Assembly (NCBI GenBank): GCA_964418595.1
Contig: CAYQMF010000062.1
Location: 1-36,163, forward strand
Origin: CAYQMF01 sp964418595
Lineage (GTDB): Bacteria > Planctomycetota > UBA1135 > UBA2386
Length of the DNA stretch: 36,163 nucleotides
Direction of reading: 5' to 3'
Made by a program: the position numbers and the translations under genes. The notes under the pieces are model-generated. The model was not told where the DNA came from. It made no database searches and worked only from the letters and a program-made list of their open reading frames with translations. Below are positions 15,614-23,524 of the stretch, piece after piece. Positions within the stretch are counted from its first letter, which is position 1; each line of letters begins with the position of its first letter.

Positions 15614-15619
15614 ATTATG
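15614..15619 (-). promoter_or_regulatory. -10 box for AsmA-like gene
   Basis: On the minus strand CATAAT (15619-15614) lies 13 bases before the GTG start at 15600. Transcription would begin about 5-8 bases upstream of the start codon, too close for a normal ribosome-binding site. The plus-strand gene begins at 15639, so the region is a compact divergent promoter. Confidence 0.45.
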
Positions 15620-15638
15620 CCGAAGAAGGGAACCTCGC

Positions 15639-16415
15639 ATGGCGATCGATCCGGGAGCGCCGACCCTGACCCACCTCGAGCGGCTCGACATCGCGCTGGC
15701 GGCGCGCATCGTGCCGCTGGCGGAGTGCCTCGACACGCGCTCGGCGCCGGAGGCGTTCGCGCCGATCGGCACGCAGGAGCCGTTGCGGCACCGCCCGGCC
15801 GCATCCTTGATCTGCGGGCTGCTGCACCTGCGCGGCCTCGAACTCGGGCTCGGCGACGTGCAGGACGTGCTGCTCGCCCGCCCGGGTCGCTTCCGCCCGC
15901 CGCACCAGGAGGCGGAGTTCGTGCTCGGGCTCTCGCGCTGCCTCGCGATGGTCTCGGCGCGGGCGCAGAGCGGGGCGGCGCCGGACGGGGCGTTCGCGCG
16001 CGAGCTGTTCCAGGCCTTCGCGCATCGGCTCGCCCGCTTCCGCAACAACATCATCCGCCGCGACATGCCGTGGGATGGGTTCCTGCACTTGAGCTACCCG
16101 GCGGCGCAGGAGGTCGCGTCGTTGCTCGCTCGCTTCGACGCGGGCAACTGCTATCGCGACGTGCGCGCGCGGTTCGAGCGCCTGCACCCGGTGCGGCAGG
16201 CCTTCCGGCTGCTGTGGCGCTTCGTGCGCATCGCGCCGTTCCCGGACTTCAACGTGCTCATGGGCTTCCTGCTCATGAACAGCTTCCTCCTGGTGCGCGG
16301 CTACCCCGCGGTGCCGCCGGCGCCCGGGGACCGCGAACTGCTGCGACGCGTGATCGTGGGGCCACCGCCGACGCGGTTGGTGGAGTTCGAGGAACGGCTG
16401 GCGGACCTGGTCTGA
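15639..16415 (+). CDS. Fic-fold protein lacking the catalytic motif
   Basis: A 258-aa mostly helical protein. The segment at residues ~198-225 (IAPFPDFNVLMGFLLMN, then SFLLVRGYPAV) has the spacing and hydrophobic pattern of the Fic/Doc active-site region, usually HPFxxGNGRxxRLLxN...LxxxGYPPV. The catalytic His is Ala199, GNG is replaced by FNV, and the Arg is Met208. Earlier pieces also fit a Fic protein: ASLICGLLHLRGLELGLGDV (an inhibitory-helix-like region) and FRNNIIRRDMPWDGF. Fic enzymes transfer AMP or related groups to protein hydroxyls; this one should not. I infer a pseudo-enzyme used for binding or regulation. The start is supported by AAGAAGGGA eight bases upstream. It is divergent from the AsmA-like gene and convergent with the biotin ligase gene. 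Confidence 0.55.
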   Translation: MAIDPGAPTLTHLERLDIALAARIVPLAECLDTRSAPEAFAPIGTQEPLRHRPAASLICGLLHLRGLELGLGDVQDVLLARPGRFRPPHQEAEFVLGLSRCLAMVSARAQSGAAPDGAFARELFQAFAHRLARFRNNIIRRDMPWDGFLHLSYPAAQEVASLLARFDAGNCYRDVRARFERLHPVRQAFRLLWRFVRIAPFPDFNVLMGFLLMNSFLLVRGYPAVPPAPGDRELLRRVIVGPPPTRLVEFEERLADLV

Positions 16416-16434
16416 GCCAGCGCCCCGCCGCGGC

Positions 16435-17184
16435 TCAGGCGCGCCGCAGGCTCTGCAGGCTCGCCAGGGCGATGCGGCGCTCGTCGTGGAGCGTGACGGT
16501 GTCGAGGTCGATGTCGCGCACGCGTCCCTCGATCGTCGTGCCGCCACTCACCAGGCGGACGTCGCGATCGACGAGTTCGATGCGGTCGCGGTACAGCGCG
16601 CGCATGGCTTCGACGTCGTCGCGCTCGAGGGCCGTGATCGTGGCGTCCACGCTCATGACCAGCGCCTCGAGCAGGTCGGCGCGGACGACGGTCCGGCCGG
16701 TGAGCAGGGCGAGCGAGGTCGCGGCGTCGGCCAGCTCCGAGGGAAACCGCGTGCGGTTGAGGTTGATCCCCACGCCGATGGCGAACACGGTCGGCGGGTT
16801 CGCGCTGTCGACCAGCACCCCGGCGAGCTTGCGCCCGCCCACCAGCACGTCGTTCGGCCACTTCACCTGCAGGCGGCGGCCGACGGCGGCTTCGAGCACG
16901 GTCAGCACGGCGAGCGACACCGCCGCCGGCAGTCGCACCGGGTGGGGGAGGAAGACGTCGGCCACGCGGAAGGTCACCGCGAGGTCCTGCGCCTCCGAGT
17001 CGTCCCAGGCTCGCCCCTGACGCCCGCGACCGGCGGTCTGGTGGTCCGCCCAGTACACGGCGCAGCCCGACTCGCCTTGGGTCAGCGCGAGGTCCTGCGT
17101 GGACTCGCACTGCGTCACGTGGACGAGGCGGGTGAAGCGCGTGGCGCTCACGAAGGGTGGGCGTCGATCGGGCACCGGCGCCAC
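16435..17184 (-). CDS. birA: Biotin--[acetyl-CoA carboxylase] ligase
   Basis: A 249-aa catalytic-only (class I) biotin protein ligase. It activates biotin with ATP and attaches it to the carboxyl-carrier lysine of biotin enzymes. The signature GRGRQGRAW (biotinyl-AMP loop) and KWPNDVLVGGRKLAGVLVD (the classic KWPND core) are intact, followed by GIGVNLN-type GVGINLNRTRFP. The C-terminal SH3-like domain (about residues 200-249) contains GGTTIEGRVRDIDLDTVTL. There is no N-terminal helix-turn-helix, so it should not act as the biotin-operon repressor. The start is uncertain: GTG at 17184 or the GTG three codons later both leave ~10-20 residues before TRLVHVTQCESTQDLA. Its end is 19 bp from the convergent Fic-fold gene. 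Confidence 0.93.
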   Translation of the reverse strand: MAPVPDRRPPFVSATRFTRLVHVTQCESTQDLALTQGESGCAVYWADHQTAGRGRQGRAWDDSEAQDLAVTFRVADVFLPHPVRLPAAVSLAVLTVLEAAVGRRLQVKWPNDVLVGGRKLAGVLVDSANPPTVFAIGVGINLNRTRFPSELADAATSLALLTGRTVVRADLLEALVMSVDATITALERDDVEAMRALYRDRIELVDRDVRLVSGGTTIEGRVRDIDLDTVTLHDERRIALASLQSLRRA

Positions 17185-17223
17185 GGTATCCGCGCCGGCG
17201 GCACGCGGCAGCGTCCGGTTTTC

Positions 17224-17233
17224 GCAGCGCTGC
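17224..17233. promoter_or_regulatory. Palindrome between divergent genes, possible operator
   Basis: GCAGCGCTGC is a perfect 10-bp palindrome flanked by TTC and ACGAA, extending it to a near-palindrome. It lies in the 149-bp region between the divergently transcribed biotin ligase and NtrC-like genes. Autoregulation by the Fis-type DNA-binding protein encoded at 17334 is a possibility only. Confidence 0.25.
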
Positions 17234-17333
17234 ACGAAAGTTCGACACCGGCTGTTGCCGAAAGAAGCGGTGGCAAGGTGCGCTCCGCCGGACCGATCGC
17301 GGAGTGCAGTCGAACACGACAAGAAGTCGGCAC

Positions 17334-18728
17334 ATGAACTCGATCAACATCCCCGGTCTCGCGCGCATCCTCGTGGTCAACGCGGCTCCCGCCGCATGCG
17401 CGCGTCTGCAGTCGCTGCTCACCACGCAGGGCGCGGTCGTCGAGACCGCCACCGATCCCGCCGCGGCGCGACAAGCAGTCGCCACGCGGCGCTTCGACGT
17501 GATCTTCCTCGACCACGGCATGGATGCGGCGTGGGCGCTGTTGCCGGTCCTCGGCGGCCACGCTGCGGTGATCCTGATGGTGGGCGCGTCGGCCGGCGTC
17601 TCGATCGTCGACGCGATGCGCGCCGGGGCTCTCGACGTGGCGCCGCCCGACGCCAGCGACGACCGCATCCTCGCGACCGTCCGACGCTGCCTCGACGAGC
17701 GCCACACGCGGCTCGAGGCGGAGCGGCTCGCGGAGCGGCTGCGCGAGGTCGCGCCCGCGGAGCTGGTCGGCCTGTCGCCGGCGATGCGCAGCCTCTCCGC
17801 CAGGATCGCCCAGTTCGCCCAGGCGCCCGACGCACCCGTGCTCATCACCGGTGCCGCAGGGACGGGGAAGGAACTCGCCGCGCGGTGCCTGCACGCGCAC
17901 AGCGCGCGCCGCTACGGACCGTTCGTGGTCGTCAACTGCGCCGCGTTCGTCGGCGACGCCCTCGCCGTCGAGTTGTTCGGCGTCGACGCCGGCGCGCCCG
18001 GCGCCAGTGCGCGCGGCGCGCCCGGCCGCGTGGCCGAGGCCGCCGGTGGCACGCTCTACCTCGATGCGATCGAGGGGATGGCGCCCGCCGTCCAGGCCCA
18101 GCTCCTGCGCGTGCTGCACGATCGCGTCGTGCGCCGCGTGGGCGGCAACGTCGATGCGTTCGCCGACGTCCGCATCGTCGCCGCGACGTGCCGCGAGCCC
18201 GAGGCCGAAGGCACGGCGGGCGCGCTGCGCGACGACCTGTTCCTCGCGCTCTGCGCGCGTCGGCTCGATCTGCCGTCGCTCACGGAGCGGACCTCGGACA
18301 TCCCGCTGCTCGCGCACCTGTTCCTCAACCGCTTCGCGCGCGAGATGGGCAAGGTCATCACCGGCTTCACGGAGGACGCGATGGAGACGCTGTGCGAGTA
18401 CGCCTGGCCGGGCAACGTGCGCGAGCTCCGCAACGGGATCGAGCGTGCGGTGCTCGCCGTCGAGTCGGGACCGATCGACGAGATCCACCTGCCGTCGTTC
18501 AGCGGCGGGCGGCTGGACGGTCGCGACGTGATCGCGCGCGGGCAGGTGAGCCTCGAAGTGCGCGACCGGTCGCTGCGCTGCGTGGAGGGCCAGCTCGTCG
18601 AGCGCGTGCTCGGTGAGACCAACTGGAACATCAGCCGCGCCGCGGCGATCCTCGGCATCAACCGCACGACGCTCTACAACAAGATCAAGGTGCACAAGCT
18701 GGAGCGGCAGACGCACCCGTCGTCGTGA
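17334..18728 (+). CDS. NtrC-type regulator with degenerate receiver and AAA+ motifs
   Basis: A 464-aa three-domain response-regulator-like protein. The receiver (1-120) keeps an Asp at the phosphorylation position (Asp60, FLDHGM). It lacks the acidic pocket (VVNAA where VVDDE is usual) and the conserved Lys (DVAPPDA). The AAA+ domain (~143-375) has Walker A GAAGTGKE (173-180) and WPGNVREL (358-365). The sigma54-contacting GAFTGA loop is GAPGAS (220-225), and the Walker B acidic pair is DA (244-245) instead of DE. The C-terminus (427-455) is a good Fis-type helix-turn-helix. I infer a sigma54-independent DNA-binding regulator, possibly without ATPase activity. The next gene starts within its stop (GTGA overlap), forming an operon with the membrane protein and the phosphoesterase. 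Confidence 0.85.
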   Translation: MNSINIPGLARILVVNAAPAACARLQSLLTTQGAVVETATDPAAARQAVATRRFDVIFLDHGMDAAWALLPVLGGHAAVILMVGASAGVSIVDAMRAGALDVAPPDASDDRILATVRRCLDERHTRLEAERLAERLREVAPAELVGLSPAMRSLSARIAQFAQAPDAPVLITGAAGTGKELAARCLHAHSARRYGPFVVVNCAAFVGDALAVELFGVDAGAPGASARGAPGRVAEAAGGTLYLDAIEGMAPAVQAQLLRVLHDRVVRRVGGNVDAFADVRIVAATCREPEAEGTAGALRDDLFLALCARRLDLPSLTERTSDIPLLAHLFLNRFAREMGKVITGFTEDAMETLCEYAWPGNVRELRNGIERAVLAVESGPIDEIHLPSFSGGRLDGRDVIARGQVSLEVRDRSLRCVEGQLVERVLGETNWNISRAAAILGINRTTLYNKIKVHKLERQTHPSS

Positions 18729-19453
18729 GCGAAGGACCGTACGAGGACGCGCAGCCCGACGCCGTCGCGCCGGTGTCGCTGACGCAGGCGCCGGGCGACC
18801 CGCTGGCCGAACTCATGCGGCAGGGTGACCTGCCGGCGGCGCTCGACCCCGGCACCCCGGCGTCGATCGGCGCAGACGACGCGGGCAGCGTGGCGGTGCC
18901 GCCGCGCCCCTTGTCCCGTCGCTGGCCCTTGGGCGTGCTGCTCGGGCTGGACATCGCCCTGCTGGTCGTGGTGATCGCGTGGCCGTTCGCGACCCCGGCG
19001 CCGCGACCCACGCCCGATGCCGGGGAGCGCGACGTCTTCGCCCTCGGCGATCAGGGTCTCGTCCGGCAGGCAGTGGCGCAGGCCGCGGCGGGTCGCTTCG
19101 ATGCTGCGATCGTCGACCTCGAACTGCATCTCGCGTCGCACCCCGGGCTCGGGGCCACGGAGCGACGGCTCGTCAACCGGGCGCTCGCAATCTTCGCGGC
19201 GCACGCCGGTCGCGCCGACGACGCCGCGGCGTTCGTGGCGCGGCTCGGCGACGCGTCGCCGTTGCGGGCCCAACTCGCCGCGGCCGCGGCGGCGGAGCGC
19301 GCCGGCGACCGCGAAGGCATGCGCGCGCACCTCGGCGCGATCGTGGGCGCCGGGGATGCGCCGCCTTCGCTGCTGGCGGAGGTGGCCCGGTTGCTGCTGC
19401 GGGCGGGGGACGGCACTCCGCTCGAGGTTCCAGGTGAAGCCACCGGTCGCTGA
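18725..19453 (+). CDS. Single-pass membrane protein with TPR-like C-terminus
   Basis: A 242-aa protein with GTG start overlapping the previous stop by four bases. An acidic, proline-rich cytoplasmic stretch (1-62) is followed by RRWPLGVLLGLDIALLVVVI (about 65-84) as the single transmembrane helix. The C-terminal ~150 residues are Ala-rich helices. These include LVRQAVAQAAAGRFDAAIVD, ALAIFAAHAGRADDAAAFVA and LLAEVARLLLRAGD, a pattern typical of tetratricopeptide repeats that bind other proteins. No enzymatic motif is visible. It sits between an NtrC-like regulator and a metallophosphoesterase in one apparent operon. A role relaying an envelope signal is only a guess. Confidence 0.65.
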   Translation: MSEGPYEDAQPDAVAPVSLTQAPGDPLAELMRQGDLPAALDPGTPASIGADDAGSVAVPPRPLSRRWPLGVLLGLDIALLVVVIAWPFATPAPRPTPDAGERDVFALGDQGLVRQAVAQAAAGRFDAAIVDLELHLASHPGLGATERRLVNRALAIFAAHAGRADDAAAFVARLGDASPLRAQLAAAAAAERAGDREGMRAHLGAIVGAGDAPPSLLAEVARLLLRAGDGTPLEVPGEATGR

Positions 19454-20402
19454 CGACATCGGGGCGCGGCCGCGGCCAGGCAGCGGCGACTGGCCGGCGA
19501 GCCTGCTGCGCGACCGACGGCGGGCGCCGGTGCCGGTGGGCCTGCTGTCGGGCCGACGCTCGAAGCTGCGGCGCGTGCTGTCGGCGTGCATGGCGAGCAT
19601 CAACCGCATCTTCGATCGCCTGCCGCCGGGGCGATGGTTGCACGGCCTCGCCCAGCGCGCGATGCAGTTCCACGTCGTCGACGTGCCGCTGGTGCGCGGC
19701 GGCGCGGGGCTCGACGGGCTGAAGATCGCCTTCCTGTCCGACATCCACGCGGGCTCGTGCATGGACCGCGCCGACCTCTGCCGGATCTTTGCACGCGTCG
19801 CGGCGATGGAGCCCGACCTCGTGTGCTTCGGCGGCGACCTCATCAACACGCGGGAGCGCGAGCTGCTGTTCTTCCGTGAACCGCTCGCGCTGCTGCGCCC
19901 GCCGCTCGGCGTGTACGCCGTCCCCGGCAACCACGACCACTTCTACGGGCGCGACATCGGGCTGTGGACCGCGTTCCTCGCGGAGCAGGGCGTGCGCGTG
20001 CTCTGCAACCAGGGCATGTCGATCGAGCGCGACGGTGCGCGGCTGTGGATCTGCGGCGTCGACGACCTCACGGAGGCCACCTGCGACCTGCCCGGCGCGC
20101 TGCAGGGGTGGAACGGCACCGATCCGGTGGTGCTGCTGTCGCATCACCCGGACTTCTTCTTCGAGGCCGCGGCGGTGGGCGTCGACCTCACGTTGTCGGG
20201 CCACACGCATGGCGGGCAGGTGCTGATCTTCGGCAAGACGCCCCTGCAGCACAGCCGCTTCGGCTGGTGGAAGGGTCGCTTCGCGGAGGGAGCGAGCCAG
20301 CTCTATGTCAGCCGCGGCGTCGGCGTGACCTTCCTGCCCGTGCGCTACGGCGCGCCGCCGGAGGTGCCGGTGTTGCGCCTGCGCGTGCCGTCAGGCCTGT
20401 AG
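19434..20402 (+). CDS. Membrane-associated metallophosphoesterase (YkuE/LpxG-like)
   Basis: A 322-aa calcineurin-fold phosphoesterase. All metal-binding motifs are present: SDIHAG (Asp103, His105), GGDLIN, GNHDHF, LLSHHPD and GHTHGGQ. The order and spacing match the YkuE/UDP-2,3-diacylglucosamine hydrolase (LpxG)-type subgroup, which hydrolyses phosphodiester or pyrophosphate bonds at the membrane using two divalent metals. A moderately hydrophobic, basic N-terminal region (KLRRVLSACMASINRIF) may associate with the membrane, but no clear helix is seen. The GTG at 19434 overlaps the previous gene by 20 bp; an ATG at 19590 would remove a poorly conserved leader and is an alternative start. The gene is convergent with the minus-strand sigma operon. 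Confidence 0.82.
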   Translation: MKPPVADDIGARPRPGSGDWPASLLRDRRRAPVPVGLLSGRRSKLRRVLSACMASINRIFDRLPPGRWLHGLAQRAMQFHVVDVPLVRGGAGLDGLKIAFLSDIHAGSCMDRADLCRIFARVAAMEPDLVCFGGDLINTRERELLFFREPLALLRPPLGVYAVPGNHDHFYGRDIGLWTAFLAEQGVRVLCNQGMSIERDGARLWICGVDDLTEATCDLPGALQGWNGTDPVVLLSHHPDFFFEAAAVGVDLTLSGHTHGGQVLIFGKTPLQHSRFGWWKGRFAEGASQLYVSRGVGVTFLPVRYGAPPEVPVLRLRVPSGL

Positions 20403-20431
20403 CCCTCAGTCCTGAAGCCCTCAGTCCTGAA
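20402..20431. repeat. 15-bp tandem duplication at convergent gene ends
   Basis: GCCCTCAGTCCTGAA occurs twice in tandem. The duplicated unit contains the last codons and the stop of the minus-strand membrane-protein gene, so a second copy of that coding end lies just past the real stop. It occupies the gap between convergent genes. Confidence 0.8.
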
Positions 20432-20891
20432 GATCGCCGGCGAGGAGCACGTGCGTACCGATGCGCACGAAGCCTTCCGTGCGATCGGTGGCGCGCAGCA
20501 GGTCCAGCAGCTCCGTGTCGTCGATGCGCACGACGGTGAGCGGCGTCGCTTCGACGCGCACGCGTGCGAGCAGGGAGTCGTCGTCGAAGACCTGCTGCAC
20601 CGTGCTCGGTGCACGGTCCGTGGCCACGAAGCTCAGGTCCGCATGCACCATCGTCGGCGTGGTTCCGGTCGGATCAGGGGTTGCCGGGCTGCGCGGCCAC
20701 ACCCACGCGATGCCGGAGGCAACCACCAGCAACAACACCGCACGAAGTGCCTGCCGCGTCCGCCGGCGACGGACCACGCGGCGCACGAGCAGGTGCTTCA
20801 CCGCCAGCCGCCGCGCGGCGCCGGTTGCGCTGAGTGGGGGCGACAGGGTCGCTCCGGGTTCGGACCAGATCGGGTCGTCGGTGTCAGACAT
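20421..20891 (-). CDS. Single-pass membrane protein, putative anti-sigma partner
   Basis: A 156-aa protein with a ~45-residue cytoplasmic N-terminus, very basic before the helix (RRVVRRRRTRQ). One transmembrane segment follows (ALRAVLLLVVASGIAWVW, ~50-67), then a ~85-residue exported domain (LSFVATDRAPSTVQQVFDD, TPLTVVRIDDTELLDLL). Its ATG overlaps the end of the sigma-factor gene by eight bases, an arrangement typical of sigma/anti-sigma pairs. I see no HxxxCxxC zinc motif, and the sequence does not match a family I know. Anti-sigma function is inferred from topology and coupling only. Confidence 0.6.
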   Translation of the reverse strand: MSDTDDPIWSEPGATLSPPLSATGAARRLAVKHLLVRRVVRRRRTRQALRAVLLLVVASGIAWVWPRSPATPDPTGTTPTMVHADLSFVATDRAPSTVQQVFDDDSLLARVRVEATPLTVVRIDDTELLDLLRATDRTEGFVRIGTHVLLAGDLQD

Positions 20892-21489
20892 CGAAGAACT
20901 CCTTGGCGGCGCGTTGCAGACGGAGGAGCAGGCGCCGGATCCGCCCGGCGGCGGCATCGGCGTTGAGATGGAGATCGGCGCCCGCCGCGGCGGCAGTGGC
21001 GCCGTGGACGAAGCGCGCATGCAGCAGCGCCGCGTCGGCGGCCGGCAGCTCGGCGAGCTGGTGAGCCAGCCACGTGCGCTGCTCGGCGTCGATGAGGGAA
21101 TCGGCAGGGGGCGCGAGTTCCTCCGGGCGATCGACGGCGACGGCCTGTTCGCGGACGGTGCGCCGGGCGTCGGCGCGCAGGCGGTCCACCGCCAGGCGGA
21201 GCAGCGTGCGGGTGAGCCAGGCCTGCACCGCGGCATCGTCTGCGAGGCCGGGCATGCGGTCGACCACGCGCACGAAGCAGTCCTGCACGACGTCGAGACA
21301 GAACGCCTCGTCGCGCCGCGTGCACGCGCGCGCGATGGTGAACAGGCGGTCGAACCACAGCTCGTAGAACTGCGCGAACGCGCGCTCGTCGCCGCGCCGG
21401 ATCGCTCCGGTGAGCGCGTACGAAGCGTGGCCGGCCGCGCACGCGGCGGGCGGTGGCGTGGTGGCCGTGGCTCGGGCGCGCGTGCGCAC
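20884..21489 (-). CDS. ECF-type RNA polymerase sigma factor
   Basis: A 201-aa sigma70-family ECF factor. Region 2 is FAQFYELWFDRLFTIARACT, then EAFCLDVVQDCFVRVVDR, the core-binding and -10-reading helices. Region 4 is LAHQLAELPAADAALLHARF, then GATAAAAGADLHLNADAAAG, with RIRRLLLRLQRAAKEF as the -35-reading helix-turn-helix. The ~40-residue linker (TVREQAVAVDRPEELAPP) is normal for the group. The start is the GTG at 21489, three bases after the upstream gene's stop; the first ~25 residues are Ala/Arg-rich and may not all be native. It is the middle gene of a three-gene minus-strand operon with an STN-like secreted protein and a membrane protein that may be its regulator. Confidence 0.85.
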   Translation of the reverse strand: MRTRARATATTPPPAACAAGHASYALTGAIRRGDERAFAQFYELWFDRLFTIARACTRRDEAFCLDVVQDCFVRVVDRMPGLADDAAVQAWLTRTLLRLAVDRLRADARRTVREQAVAVDRPEELAPPADSLIDAEQRTWLAHQLAELPAADAALLHARFVHGATAAAAGADLHLNADAAAGRIRRLLLRLQRAAKEFFDV

Positions 21490-21492
21490 GCC

Positions 21493-22269
21493 CTACTTGA
21501 CGGACTTCGCGTCCCGGCCGGTCTTGGGCTTCTCTTCTTGCTGGTCCTTCGTCGCGCCGGTCTCGGCCGCGTCCCGGCTCGCCTTCCTCGCCGCGTCCGC
21601 GCGCGCGCTCGCCACCCCGCGCTCGAGCTGGCCGAGCACGGAGGAGACGAGCTGCAACTGCTCGTGCGTGGCGCTGACGAACAGCAGGCCGGAGTCCTCG
21701 TGGAACTTGATGCTCGGCTTGCCACCGGAAGCGGCGAAGCCGAGGCCGGTGTCGATCGCGGTGAGCACGGTCGCGGTGCGCAGCACGATGCCCTCGGGCT
21801 CACCGAGCTGGGGCTGGGTGATGGCGCGCAGCGAGAACACCTCGACGCGCGTCTCGTCGGCGTTCACCATCCCGGTCGGGTTCATCACGTTGCGGATGCG
21901 TTCCTGCACGCGCAAGGCGAGCACGGCCAGGCCGTTGGGCTGCCCGATCGACTGGACGTTGAGATCGAACTGCTTCTCGATCACCGTCGACGCCGCGCGC
22001 AGCGCCGACTCGGCGGTCACCGCGCGCAACTGCATCGGCGGCACCGGCACCTTCGCCGCGAGTTCCGGACAGACGATGTTCACCGTCTCGTTCTGCGCGC
22101 GCAGCAGCTCGACGAGTTCGAGCAGGGTGCCGCCGGGGAACTTGACGTTGACGAGGTCATGGCCCTCCAGCCGCGTGGTCCGCGGCACGGAGCCATCCTG
22201 CGTGGCGAGAATCGGAGTGAGGAACAGGAGCGCCGTGAGGACGCGCAGGGACAGTGGGTTGGTCGTCAT
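21493..22269 (-). CDS. Secreted STN/secretin-N-domain-like protein
   Basis: A 258-aa exported protein. The signal peptide is LRVLTALLFLTPILA-TQ, starting at ATG 22269. The segment around residues 35-95 (LVNVKFPGGTLLELVELLRA, then VPVPPMQLRAVTAESALRA) has the hydrophobic pattern of STN/secretin N0 domains: beta, helix, beta, then AVTxExAL. Such domains occur in TonB-dependent sensors and secretins. A second alpha/beta region contains RVEVFSLRAITQP and SGLLFVSATHEQLQLVSSVL, where the last part resembles a secretin N1/NolW-like subdomain. No beta-barrel follows. A charged, Lys/Glu-rich tail ends the protein. It leads the ECF operon, with a 3-bp gap to the sigma gene, so it may be a periplasmic input for that sigma factor. 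Confidence 0.6.
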   Translation of the reverse strand: MTTNPLSLRVLTALLFLTPILATQDGSVPRTTRLEGHDLVNVKFPGGTLLELVELLRAQNETVNIVCPELAAKVPVPPMQLRAVTAESALRAASTVIEKQFDLNVQSIGQPNGLAVLALRVQERIRNVMNPTGMVNADETRVEVFSLRAITQPQLGEPEGIVLRTATVLTAIDTGLGFAASGGKPSIKFHEDSGLLFVSATHEQLQLVSSVLGQLERGVASARADAARKASRDAAETGATKDQQEEKPKTGRDAKSVK

Positions 22270-22393
22270 GTTTGTGATCCGGCCTCGCGGGCCGTCGTTT
22301 CTTGGATGGGGGCTCTCGGCCCACGGGGCAGAGACGGCACCGACCCGGCGATCCGTCGCGGCCGGTCGAGAAAAACCCACAGCCCCGGCTCCC

Positions 22394-22424
22394 TTGCACG
22401 GTCGAGGGGAATCGTGGCTAGAAT
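22394..22424 (+). promoter_or_regulatory. Promoter of DapA-family gene
   Basis: TTGCAC (22394-22399) and TAGAAT (22419-22424, within GGCTAGAAT) are 19 bp apart. Transcription would start about 31-34 bases before the ATG at 22461, leaving room for the CGGAGA ribosome-binding sequence. Confidence 0.45.
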
Positions 22425-22460
22425 CCCCGGTCCCATCCCTCCCGACGGAGACACTGAACT

Positions 22461-23378
22461 ATGCGCAACGGAAAGTTCCACGGCATCCTCGTATCGACGG
22501 TCACTCCCATGAAAGCCGACGGCGACGTCGACCTCGGCATGTTGCGCAAGTGGGTGGACCATCTGGTGACGAACGGCGAGGTGCAGGGGATCGTCGCGTG
22601 CGACAGCGCCGGCGAGTTCGCGACCCTTGAAGAAGACGAGCGCCGCGCCGTGGCCGAGGCGGTGGTGGAAGCCGTCGGCGGGCGCATCCCGGTGATCATC
22701 GGCGTGAGCCACGCGGCGACGCGCGCGGTGCTGCGCTACGCGGAGCACGCCGAGAAGATCGGCGCCAACGCGCTCCTGCTCGCACCGCCGATCTTCATGC
22801 TGCCGACGCACGCGGAGGTCGTGTCGCACTACGAGGCCGCGCACGACGCCGTGTCGCTGCCGATCGTGCTCTACAACGCGCCGGAGCGCACCGGCGTCGA
22901 CCTCACGCCGGACCTCGTCGCGCAGCTCGCGGAGCTGGAGCGCGTGATCGCGATCAAGGAGTCGTCCGGGCACATTGGCCGCATCTCACACATCAAGCAG
23001 CTCGTCGGCCAGTCGCTCGAGGTGTGGTGCGGGATGGACGAGCAGGCCTTCGAGAACTTCGCCTGGGGCAACCGCACCTGGATCTCCGGGTCGGCCAACC
23101 TGCTGCCGCGCCTGCACGTGCAGCTCTACCGCTCGATGGTGGAGGAGGAGAGCCTGCGCGACGGCCGCGCCATCGCACACAGCCTGCTGCCGGTGTTCCG
23201 TCTGCTCGAGAGCGGCGGCGCCTACACGCAGTGCATCAAGCTCGGCTGCTCGATGATGGACTGGAAGATGGGCCAGCCGCGTCCGCCGCTGCGCGCGCCC
23301 AGCCGCGACCAGGAAGCGCTCCTGCGCGCGATGCTCGACATGCTGCGTCCGTTCGAAGTCGAGCGCGTCCGCCGTTAG
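22461..23378 (+). CDS. DapA-family lyase/deaminase
   Basis: A 305-aa class I aldolase-fold enzyme of the DapA/NanA/HypD superfamily. The Schiff-base Lys is Lys166 in VIAIKESSG, and the proton-relay Tyr is Tyr138 in VLYNAPERTG. The front carboxylate-binding loop is ACDSAGEFATL, where DapA itself has GTTGE, so true dihydrodipicolinate synthase is less likely. The fold also includes STVTPMKADGDVDLG and VIIGVSHAATRAVLRYAEHA. Substrate choices include 1-pyrroline-4-hydroxy-2-carboxylate (hydroxyproline catabolism), 2-keto-3-deoxy sugar acids or N-acetylneuraminate. A proline racemase/hydroxyproline epimerase-family gene lies 5.5 kb downstream on the same strand, which favours the hydroxyproline route by context only. 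The start has a GGAG site at normal distance. Confidence 0.85.
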   Translation: MRNGKFHGILVSTVTPMKADGDVDLGMLRKWVDHLVTNGEVQGIVACDSAGEFATLEEDERRAVAEAVVEAVGGRIPVIIGVSHAATRAVLRYAEHAEKIGANALLLAPPIFMLPTHAEVVSHYEAAHDAVSLPIVLYNAPERTGVDLTPDLVAQLAELERVIAIKESSGHIGRISHIKQLVGQSLEVWCGMDEQAFENFAWGNRTWISGSANLLPRLHVQLYRSMVEEESLRDGRAIAHSLLPVFRLLESGGAYTQCIKLGCSMMDWKMGQPRPPLRAPSRDQEALLRAMLDMLRPFEVERVRR

Positions 23379-23524
23379 GGCGCGAGCGGTTCGAGCAGCT
23401 TGCCCGAGCGGGAGGCCCGACGATCCTCGGCGGCGCAGGCTCGTGCGCGGTTCACTCTCCGATGCGGCTGAGGGCAACCGGACTGCCCGACCGGGTCTTC
23501 GATGACTTGTGGAGCGCGAGGGGC

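Noticed and set aside
17185..17333. Sigma54 (-24/-12) promoter upstream of the NtrC-like gene
   Set aside because: ACACCGGCTGTTGCC has a GC at the right place but no GG at -24 in proper spacing.
23379..23520. Short plus-strand frame (RLRATGLPDRVFDDLW) before the poly-G promoter
   Set aside because: It is too short to call, has no start signal and no family resemblance I can defend.
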